Shown in pieces: positions 16,007 through 23,203 of a stretch of DNA of 64,000 nt. The position numbers were made by a program, and so were the translations under genes. The notes below the pieces were generated by a model. The model was not told where the DNA came from, searched no databases, and saw nothing but the letters and a program-made list of their open reading frames with translations. The DNA is from JABCYV01 sp035512155. Its GTDB lineage: Bacteria; Acidobacteriota; Terriglobia; Terriglobales; Acidobacteriaceae. The stretch's first letter is position 1. Every line of letters begins with the position of its first letter. Location: NCBI GenBank assembly GCA_035512155.1, contig DATKEN010000003.1, forward strand, positions 35,133-99,132, in the 5' to 3' direction.

Positions 16007-16077
16007 TTTTCTATTGCAAGAGTATCCCGCGAAGACAACGGTATTATAGTGGCGATCGCAGAACTTTCCGCGCCAGA

Positions 16078-17310
16078 GTGGAGCGGCTAATTTCGAAAAA
16101 CCAACCACCCTCTCGTATGCCCTCTGCCCCGCCCATGCCGACAGTCCCGCCAGCCAAGCCTGAGCGACGACAGGTGCGAGCATTCGTCTCCAGTACCGAG
16201 TTCGACCTGTTGCTCGCCTGCTGTGTCCACGCTTCGGGCGACGAACCTATCCGCGAGATTCTTGAAGGTCCGCTGGACTGGAAGCGGCTTCTCCAGCTTG
16301 CCGGGCACCACGCCGTGATACCTCAGCTGTATCACTGTCTGTCGGCATCCAATGTCATACCCCAGGAAGCGTTGCCTTTGCTTCAGCAGCACTACGAAGC
16401 TAACGCGCGGCAGACCCTCTGGCTCACTCGCGAATTGCTCCGGATTCTTAGTCACTTGCAGAGAAATGGCATCGAGACTCTGTCATATAAGGGGCCTGTT
16501 TTGGCAGAAATCCTGTATGGCAATGTTGCGCTGCGTCAGTTTTCGGATCTGGATCTGCTGATCCACGAGGCGGACATGGCGAAAGCCAAGGCCGCACTTC
16601 TCGAACTGGGATACAAGCCCGCGCTTCAGCTGACCCCGTGGCAAAACCGCGCTTATCTCGAGTCCGGGTATGAATACGCATTCGACAGCTCTCTCGGCCG
16701 GAACCTGTTGGAAATGCAGTGGCGGATTCTGCCACGTTTCTATTCGATCAACTTCGACGTCGACGCGTTTTTCAGCCGGTCAATGGTCCTAAGTTTAGGC
16801 GGACATTCTTTGCGCACGCTTTGCAGGGAAGACTTAATGGCGGTGCTCTGCGTTCACGCCGCCAAGCATGCGTGGGTACAGCTTTCCTGGCTGTGCGATA
16901 TCGCGGAGTTGGCCCGGTCGGTCGACTGGGTCGTTGTTCAGGATTATGCCAGGCGGTTGGGCATCGAACGAATCGTAGCGGTGACTTTCATCTTGGCTGC
17001 CCGACTTCTTGGGACACGCATGCCGCAACCAGTACAGGAGCGAATCCGCAACGATCGCGCTGCCGAAGGGCTTGCAGACAGACTTCTGCCGATCATCAGC
17101 CAGGGAGCAGAGTACGACACGGAGTCGATGGCTTATTTCCGGCTGATCATGGATGTGCGAGAACGCTCGCGGGATCGATTGCGTTTTGTGGGGCGATTGG
17201 CTTTCACCCCAAGCGTCGGGGAGTGGAGCTCGATCCGATTGCCCGGCCCTCTGTTCCCCTTGTATCGCGTCGTGCGTCTAATGCGATTGGCGGGAAGATT
17301 GATTTCATAG
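16078..17310 (+). CDS. Nucleotidyltransferase-family protein (PF14907 type)
   Basis: A 410-residue protein with a GTG start. The central motif KGPVLAEILYGNVALRQFSDLDLLIH matches the putative nucleotidyltransferase family often found in lasso and other RiPP loci with HprK-like genes. The DLDLL segment supplies the acidic metal ligands, and a helical array surrounds it. The proline-rich N-terminus (residues ~10-35) is low-complexity. It is divergent from the exporter operon and belongs to the same region by function rather than by transcription. Its acceptor substrate is unknown. Confidence 0.8.
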   Translation: MERLISKNQPPSRMPSAPPMPTVPPAKPERRQVRAFVSSTEFDLLLACCVHASGDEPIREILEGPLDWKRLLQLAGHHAVIPQLYHCLSASNVIPQEALPLLQQHYEANARQTLWLTRELLRILSHLQRNGIETLSYKGPVLAEILYGNVALRQFSDLDLLIHEADMAKAKAALLELGYKPALQLTPWQNRAYLESGYEYAFDSSLGRNLLEMQWRILPRFYSINFDVDAFFSRSMVLSLGGHSLRTLCREDLMAVLCVHAAKHAWVQLSWLCDIAELARSVDWVVVQDYARRLGIERIVAVTFILAARLLGTRMPQPVQERIRNDRAAEGLADRLLPIISQGAEYDTESMAYFRLIMDVRERSRDRLRFVGRLAFTPSVGEWSSIRLPGPLFPLYRVVRLMRLAGRLIS

Positions 17311-17329
17311 CCGACCGAGTCTGAAACCA

Positions 17330-18136
17330 TCACCGTTTCGCATTCTTCCTTGCCTGCGCCATACCCGCCCGCAGACCTCGGTCGACGGCTCGCGAATATC
17401 CATACTTCTTCATGCTGGCCATGGCTGCTGCCGAAATACCGCCCGGCGTGGCTGCCTCGTGCAGCAGATTCTGCAGCGATGTCTTGCCCTCACGCCAGGC
17501 GATAAGACCATCCGTGAGAGCGTGCAGGGCTGCAATCTGGGCCATCCTGCGACTGAGCCCCAACTTCTCGGCGGCTGCCGTCAATACCGCAAGCGCGTGA
17601 TAGCCGTGGCTACAAGAGTAGGTCACGGTAAAGGCATCGAACTGGTTCTCAGGAATTTCTACGACGAGCCCGACCCTGGCAAAGAGTTGCTTTACCCTTT
17701 GCCGTTCCGAGCGTGGAAGCTCGGGCTCGAACACTACTGCTGTCAAACCGCGCCCACTGCGGCACACCGGACTGGGCATGGCTCGAGCCCAATGCACCGG
17801 CGGTCCTAATCGAGCTCGCAACTTGGACAGAGGTATGCCCGCCGCGAGGCTGACGGCGGTCACGGGGTGGCTAATCTTACCAATTCTGTCTAGCAATTCA
17901 CGGACTGAGTTCGGCCTCACCGCGATGATCAGAAGACGAGCTTGCTGCACCGCCTTGCCGAGATTATGTTCGACGATCACTCCGTGCTGCTGTTTCAGAC
18001 GCTGCACTTTGCGAGGATGACGGTCATGGACGACGATGGGCTTCGCATATCGAGAGAGCCGGAGGCCGGCCACAAGTGCGCTCGTGATCCGACCTCCGCC
18101 TAAAAAAACGGTCGCACTCTTTCGCACGGCATTCAT
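17330..18136 (-). CDS. Pyrroline-5-carboxylate reductase-like (ProC-like) protein
   Basis: A 268-residue two-domain reductase: an N-terminal Rossmann fold with VFLGGGRITSALVAGL, and the helical ProC C-terminal domain including EAATPGGISAAAM. The ATG at 18136 overlaps the stop of the upstream aminotransferase gene by four bases. True ProC makes proline from pyrroline-5-carboxylate. The aminotransferase partner suggests a cyclic imine or a related intermediate, so a non-housekeeping role is possible. The low sequence identity expected in the N-terminal half leaves cofactor preference open. Confidence 0.78.
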   Translation of the reverse strand: MNAVRKSATVFLGGGRITSALVAGLRLSRYAKPIVVHDRHPRKVQRLKQQHGVIVEHNLGKAVQQARLLIIAVRPNSVRELLDRIGKISHPVTAVSLAAGIPLSKLRARLGPPVHWARAMPSPVCRSGRGLTAVVFEPELPRSERQRVKQLFARVGLVVEIPENQFDAFTVTYSCSHGYHALAVLTAAAEKLGLSRRMAQIAALHALTDGLIAWREGKTSLQNLLHEAATPGGISAAAMASMKKYGYSRAVDRGLRAGMAQARKNAKR

Positions 18137-19473
18137 GCGGGGTCTACGCAAGCCCGGTCCACGGCCTCGATCAGCAGCGCAATATCTTCATCCCTGTGCG
18201 CGGTGGAGATGATCCAGTGCAGTCCATTGGATGGCGTCATGTAGATGCCGTTGTCGAGCAAGCGATGGACGAAGCGAGAATAGCGCTGAGTATCCACATA
18301 AGCGCAGTAGTCGCGATAGTCGTGAACTGCCTCCCGATCGGTGAAATAGATCTGGAACATGGGGCCGAATCCCTGCACGATCGCCTTGACGTTGCGCCGG
18401 CGAAATACTTCGCGCAATCCAGCAATGGCCGCATCGCCCATTGCATGAAGCCTGCCATGTGCGCCATCGGCAGACAGTAGATCGAGGTTAGCGGCGACTA
18501 CCTTCATGGTAAGGCGGTGTCCGTTGAACGTGCCGTAGTGCAGGACCATGTCACCGCTCCAGCGCATGCGATCGAGAATAGAGCGCGGACCCGTCACGGC
18601 GCCCACAGGAAATCCGGCGCCCAGCGCTTTGCCGAAGGTGCTGATGTCGGGCCGGATTCCGTAGTACTCCTGGCAACCCCCAGGCGCGTAGCGGAACCCG
18701 GTGACGACTTCATCAAAAATAAGAAGCACGCCATGGTCGCGGGTGAGTTCGCGGAGTCGCTGGAGATAACTATCATGGGGCAGAATGCAGCCCATGTTGG
18801 CCATGATTGGCTCCGTAATAACGGCGGCGAGTTCGCGGCCATGCTCGCGCAACACGCGCTCAAGACTGTTTACGTCATTCCACGGAGCAAGAACCACGTC
18901 GTCAAAGGTGGCCGGCGGAATACCTTGCGAGTCAGGAATGCGGGCTGGATTTTCCCGCGGACCCAGTTGCTCCAGGGGATGGCTGTGCGCATTCAAAAGA
19001 TAAGGATCGTACCAGCCGTGATAGTGCCCTTCGAACTTCAGGAATTTGTGCCGTCCCGTGTGGGCACGCGCTAGCCTCAAGGCCAGCATGGTGGCTTCGC
19101 TGCCGCTGTTGGTGAAGCGAACCACTTCAGCGGATGGGACCATTCGGCAGAAGCGCTCGGCGGCCTCAACCTCGGCGGAGGTTGCCGCCGCAAAGTGTGC
19201 GCCCTCGGCCGCAGCCTGCGAAACCTTCTCAATCAGCGTGGGATGCGCATGGCCATGGATGAGCGCACCAAACGACATCATGAAATCCACGTATTCGTTG
19301 CCGTCGGCGTCCCAGACGTGGGAGCCTTGGCCGCGCTCTAGAAAAATTGGACCAGCAGTGTATACGGCCGAGCCGCGTGAAGGGGAGTTCACGCCCTCGA
19401 CCAGTGATTGCTGGGCCCGCTCGTACCATTGCAGTGAGAGAGAATGATTTCGGGTTGTGCTTGTCTTCGTCAA
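18133..19473 (-). CDS. Class III aminotransferase, glutamate-1-semialdehyde aminomutase-like
   Basis: A 446-residue PLP enzyme of the HemL-like group. PLP lysine is in STFGKALGAGFPVGA. IFDEVVTGFR and FTNSGSEATMLALR are the standard class III motifs. It differs from bona fide HemL around the active-site lid and sits with a ProC-like reductase and SDRs instead of heme genes, so I do not call it hemL. It probably acts on a different amino substrate. The operon runs into the ProC-like gene through an ATGA overlap. Confidence 0.82.
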   Translation of the reverse strand: MTKTSTTRNHSLSLQWYERAQQSLVEGVNSPSRGSAVYTAGPIFLERGQGSHVWDADGNEYVDFMMSFGALIHGHAHPTLIEKVSQAAAEGAHFAAATSAEVEAAERFCRMVPSAEVVRFTNSGSEATMLALRLARAHTGRHKFLKFEGHYHGWYDPYLLNAHSHPLEQLGPRENPARIPDSQGIPPATFDDVVLAPWNDVNSLERVLREHGRELAAVITEPIMANMGCILPHDSYLQRLRELTRDHGVLLIFDEVVTGFRYAPGGCQEYYGIRPDISTFGKALGAGFPVGAVTGPRSILDRMRWSGDMVLHYGTFNGHRLTMKVVAANLDLLSADGAHGRLHAMGDAAIAGLREVFRRRNVKAIVQGFGPMFQIYFTDREAVHDYRDYCAYVDTQRYSRFVHRLLDNGIYMTPSNGLHWIISTAHRDEDIALLIEAVDRACVDPA

Positions 19474-19518
19474 TTCTCCTCAGTGCCCACTTGACTGGCC
19501 GAGCATGCCGGCAAGAAC

Positions 19519-20280
19519 CTAATCGGCCGTGCCGCCGCCATCCACCACCACCGCCGCGCCGGTCATGAACGACGAGTCGTCGGAAGCGAGAAACAGGGCC
19601 GCTTTAGCGATTTCGTTGGCAGTTCCTATCCGTCCTAAGGGCCGGTTGCTGCAACCTGCCAGGTAATCTTCCCACTTCAAACCCCGCATGCGCGCATCCT
19701 CTGGAAGCATGGGCGTGTCCACGTCACCTGGACAGATGCAGTTCACGCGGATGCCTTGCCGCCCGTGATCGATCGCCATTGCCTTGGTCAAAAGCACCAC
19801 GCCGCCTTTGGAAGCGCAGTATGCCACCGCCGCGTCGCCACCCACGATGCCCCAGCCGGAGCTATTGTTGATGATTACGCCGCTGCCCTGCTGGATCATG
19901 CCAGGCAGTGAGGCCTTCGACATCAGGAAAGTGCCCTTCAAGTTGATCTCAATTTGGAGGTCCCATTCTTCTTCAGTGCAACCAACCGCGGTGTTGGGAT
20001 AGAAGATACCGGCATTGTTGAACAGAATGTCAAGGCGACCGAAAGCGCGCACGGTTTCGTCAACGGCGCGCTGGCATTGTTCCCATTTCCTGACATCGGT
20101 ACAGATGAAAATGGCTTGGCTACCTTCTTTCAGAATCTGCTCGGTCACAGCATGGCCGCGCTTTTCGTTGCGGCCGGCAATAGCCACTTTGGCGCCCTCC
20201 TGGGCAAAGAGGAGCGCCGAGGCCTCACCGATGCCGGACGTCCCACCCGTTATGAGAGTGACTTTGTTTGCCAGGCGCAT
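19519..20280 (-). CDS. Short-chain dehydrogenase/reductase, first of three
   Basis: A 253-residue classical SDR. It has TGGTSGIG for NAD(P) binding, NNAG, a catalytic serine in NNSSGWG, YCASK with Tyr and Lys, and the C-terminal GAAVVVDGGG. It is the last gene of the tandem SDR set in transcription order; the preceding SDR gene ends 14 bp before its start. Substrate unknown. The close similarity to its neighbour, including the unusual SGWG after the serine, points to recent duplication. Confidence 0.88.
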   Translation of the reverse strand: MRLANKVTLITGGTSGIGEASALLFAQEGAKVAIAGRNEKRGHAVTEQILKEGSQAIFICTDVRKWEQCQRAVDETVRAFGRLDILFNNAGIFYPNTAVGCTEEEWDLQIEINLKGTFLMSKASLPGMIQQGSGVIINNSSGWGIVGGDAAVAYCASKGGVVLLTKAMAIDHGRQGIRVNCICPGDVDTPMLPEDARMRGLKWEDYLAGCSNRPLGRIGTANEIAKAALFLASDDSSFMTGAAVVVDGGGTAD

Positions 20281-20294
20281 GGGTGTGGCCCAAG

Positions 20295-21068
20295 CTACGA
20301 CCCTGCCAAGCCTCCGCCGTCTACGACGAGCGCAGTGCCGGTCACGAACGACGCCGCATCACTTGCCAAGTACAGCGCGGCCTGCGCAATCTCGCCCGGT
20401 TTCCCGACGCGGCCTAGAGGACGCCGGGCGGATTCTGTTAAAAAGCGCTCGGTCGGTTCTCCCAGTTGCTGGGCTTCGTCGCGCAGCATCGTGGTATCGG
20501 TGTCCCCGGGGCAGATGCAGTTTACGCGAATGCTTTGCGGGCCGTGGTCTATGGCCATCGCCTTAGTGAGCAACACCACTGCGCCTTTCGACGCGCAGTA
20601 CACCGCCGCCTTCGGGCCGCCAGCAAGCCCCCAGCCCGATGCCATATTGATGATGGAACCTCCGCCGGCCTTCTCCATGATTGGGATAACCTGCCGGGAC
20701 ATCAGAAAAATGGATTTCACGTTCACGGCCATCACCCGGTCCCAGTCTTCCTCGTTCAGTTCCAGCACAGTAGTGCGGCGGATGATTCCCGCGTTGTTGA
20801 AAATGACATGAATCCCGCCTAGTTCGCCCATCGTGCGCTGGACGATGCGTTGGCAATCTCCTGCCCGAGCCACGTCGCCTGGTTCGAACATCGCCCGGCC
20901 GCCGTTGCAGGCAATCTCTTCGACAACCGCCCGCCCAGATTGCTGGTTTAAATCGACAATGGCGACCGACGCACCTTCCTGGGCAAAAAGCAGCGCCGTG
21001 GCGCGCCCTATGCCGGAAGCGCCGCCGGTGATGAGCGCCACTTTACCGTTAAGCTGTCCTTCACTCAC
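20295..21068 (-). CDS. Short-chain dehydrogenase/reductase, second of three
   Basis: A 257-residue classical SDR with TGGASGIG, NNAG, catalytic NMASGWG and YCASKGA, and a C-terminal VDGGG. Its start overlaps the stop of the upstream SDR gene by four bases, and 14 bp separate it from the next SDR. It is more like the downstream copy than the upstream copy (shared LFAQEGA, YCASKG and NCICPGD). Substrate unknown. Confidence 0.88.
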   Translation of the reverse strand: MSEGQLNGKVALITGGASGIGRATALLFAQEGASVAIVDLNQQSGRAVVEEIACNGGRAMFEPGDVARAGDCQRIVQRTMGELGGIHVIFNNAGIIRRTTVLELNEEDWDRVMAVNVKSIFLMSRQVIPIMEKAGGGSIINMASGWGLAGGPKAAVYCASKGAVVLLTKAMAIDHGPQSIRVNCICPGDTDTTMLRDEAQQLGEPTERFLTESARRPLGRVGKPGEIAQAALYLASDAASFVTGTALVVDGGGLAGS

Positions 21069-21817
21069 CGGCTGGCCAGCCCTCCTGCGGTTTCCGCACC
21101 GTCAATCGTATAGACCTGCCCGGTCATGTACGCGGCGTCGTCGGACGCCAGAAACGCGAACAGCGCCGCGATCTCCTCAGGTTGGGCGTGGCGTCCTAGA
21201 GGAATCTTGCGATTTAGTTCTTCCAGCATTTCATCGGTATATTCAGCACGCTGCATGGGCGTGAGGACGTATCCAGGCGCGACCGCGCAAACCCGAACTT
21301 TGGGCGCGAGTTCCAGGGCCATGGACTTGGTCAGCTCGATGACTCCAGCTTTTGTGGCGTTATAGTCGGCATAGTAGGGCTGGCCGACGAGGCCGTTAGT
21401 CGAAGCAGTCTGAAGAATCACTCCGCTGCCACGTTCCCACATATGCCTGGCGGCGGTCTGGGCCACGTAGAACACGCCCGTCAGATTTACAGCGATGACC
21501 TTGTCCCATTCCTGAGGCGTGATGTCCAGAAAGTTATGGCGGATGCTGATGCCGGCGTTATTCACTAGCACGTCTACGCCACCCATCATGCGGACGGCGT
21601 CGGCAAAAGCCGCCTCAACCTGCTTAAGGTTTGAGACGTCGGCATTTACCGTACCGGCGAGCTTCGGCAAGTGCGTCTGGATCTGCTTGAGGCCCTGAAC
21701 ATCGCGGTCAAGCACACATACGACCGAGCCTTCGTCAAGAAAGCGTGCTGCGGTGGCAGCCCCAATCCCGCTCGCGCCACCCGTGATCAGGACACGCTTC
21801 CCGATAAGTCCTCGCAT
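21065..21817 (-). CDS. Short-chain dehydrogenase/reductase, third of three
   Basis: A 250-residue classical SDR with TGGASGIG, NNAG, a catalytic serine in QTAS, and YNATKAG. It is more distant from the other two. It has a C-terminal TIDGAETAGG. It is the first gene of the set in transcription order, read toward the aminotransferase. The upstream 100-bp gap holds a heptamer repeat (21893-21920). Together with the aminotransferase and the ProC-like gene it suggests successive oxidations and reductions of one substrate family, not identified. Confidence 0.87.
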   Translation of the reverse strand: MRGLIGKRVLITGGASGIGAATAARFLDEGSVVCVLDRDVQGLKQIQTHLPKLAGTVNADVSNLKQVEAAFADAVRMMGGVDVLVNNAGISIRHNFLDITPQEWDKVIAVNLTGVFYVAQTAARHMWERGSGVILQTASTNGLVGQPYYADYNATKAGVIELTKSMALELAPKVRVCAVAPGYVLTPMQRAEYTDEMLEELNRKIPLGRHAQPEEIAALFAFLASDDAAYMTGQVYTIDGAETAGGLASR

Positions 21818-21892
21818 TACGTTTCCTCAAGACAGCAAAATGGGAACTTAGAATAGAACGCCGGAGGTGATCCTGGCTAGGAGTTGAAAACC

Positions 21893-21920
21893 AGTTCTCG
21901 GTTCTCGGTTGCTGGTTCTC
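21893..21920. repeat. Heptanucleotide tandem repeat (RGTTCTC)
   Basis: Four 7-base units (AGTTCTC, GGTTCTC, GGTTGCT, GGTTCTC) between the SDR and the Rmd1-like gene. Same unit as at 1711-1731. Intergenic, without a known function. Confidence 0.65.
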
Positions 21921-21922
21921 AA

Positions 21923-23077
21923 TTAGATGGGCTTGCCGCGAAAGAAGTAGACCAATTCGATGATCAGAATGATCACGACCATGAGTTCGAGCACGAAGGC
22001 GCGGCTCTGGTTGAACTGGTCCATCATGAAGCGGTAGAGGTCCTCTGCGGTTTGCAGTTTTTGGGTGACCAGGTCTTTATAGTCGGGAACGCCCACCTTG
22101 GCCGCTGCCAGCTTGTACAGGCGGGCAGAGAACATGTCACTCAGGAACTTGATGGCGTTGTCGGCGTGCTCGGTTAACTCGGTCACGTCGAGCAGCACGG
22201 TATGCAGCTTGGTCGCGGCACGTCCCAGGCGCCAGCGGGACAGCATGCCGGTGCCTTTGTCGAAAGAATCGTATACGCGCTCTAATTCGCGAGTCAGCAG
22301 TTCATCGTAATGCCGAAACTCCAGCAACTGGGAGTTGGCGTACTCCAATAACTGGATGGCAGTCTCCGCGCCGGCGTCAGTGTCATAGAGGAAGGCGGCA
22401 TTCCAGCCGATCACGGCCAGGTCGTTGGGGTAATAAGAAATGCGTGACTGCAGAATTTCATTGCGCTCGCCGTCGGAAAGCTGAGCAGTTTCACCACGCA
22501 CAATCTGCGCGATACGCGCTCCCTGGGAAGCACAGAGCTCAGCGGCGGAAGGCGAGCCGGTTATCTCGCGCACGTGGAAGATAAAGTAATCTTCGCTAAG
22601 CCAATCTGGATACGGCTTGACCAGGGCTGGCCCCGCCCGTTCCAGCTTCTGGCGCGCAATGCGCGAGGCGTGGCGCTCGAAATCCACTTCTGATACCCAA
22701 CGGCTACCCAGCAGAACCAGCGTGTCCCAGTCGCCTGAAAACGGCAGCTCGAAGACCACGCTGAGCACACCGTAGTCGTAATACTTGATCTGTCCCTGCA
22801 GTTGCTCGCCGCTTTCGAGCACCAGAGGCTCGATGGGTTCTACAACCGGGGGTCGCTGATAGCGGACGTAGCCGGGGGCCGGGTGCTTGAAGGTAGGCTG
22901 CTCCAGCGTCCGCGCCCCGAAGATTTGGCGCAACTGATCCAGCCGAATCTCCTCGCAGACGTCAAATTGGATAAGCACCAGGACCGAACCGTGGACCGAC
23001 GCCTGAATGGCTGGTTCCGCCTTCGCCACAGGGGAGACGTCGGTGACCATCAGCGAATTCTCGCTGTCCCGGATCAT
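21923..23077 (-). CDS. Rmd1/DUF155-like protein with C-terminal membrane anchor
   Basis: A 384-residue protein. Its body is mostly alpha-helical with repeated LLEYANSQLLEFRHYDELL and an extended helix around ELTEHADNAIKFL. The C-terminus is one transmembrane helix (LELMVVIILIIELVYFF) with a short basic tail. This arrangement and spacing match the Rmd1/DUF155 family, whose eukaryotic members act on mitochondrial membranes and whose bacterial role is unknown. No catalytic motif is obvious. ATG at 23050 is an alternative start. Assignment is tentative. Confidence 0.6.
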   Translation of the reverse strand: MIRDSENSLMVTDVSPVAKAEPAIQASVHGSVLVLIQFDVCEEIRLDQLRQIFGARTLEQPTFKHPAPGYVRYQRPPVVEPIEPLVLESGEQLQGQIKYYDYGVLSVVFELPFSGDWDTLVLLGSRWVSEVDFERHASRIARQKLERAGPALVKPYPDWLSEDYFIFHVREITGSPSAAELCASQGARIAQIVRGETAQLSDGERNEILQSRISYYPNDLAVIGWNAAFLYDTDAGAETAIQLLEYANSQLLEFRHYDELLTRELERVYDSFDKGTGMLSRWRLGRAATKLHTVLLDVTELTEHADNAIKFLSDMFSARLYKLAAAKVGVPDYKDLVTQKLQTAEDLYRFMMDQFNQSRAFVLELMVVIILIIELVYFFRGKPI

Positions 23078-23203
23078 ATGAAAGTAAGGCCTAGGCCCGG
23101 GATGGGAGACTCCATCTGGGCCTCCCTATTTTCCCAGAAATCAAGCCGCTCTGGGGAGGCAATGCAGGAATAATAGCTAATGTATTTGTAATCAGCACGT
23201 TGG

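Noticed and set aside
18133..19473. Calling the class III aminotransferase hemL
   Set aside because: Motifs are shared across the whole class, its neighbours are unrelated to heme synthesis, and the lid region differs from true HemL.
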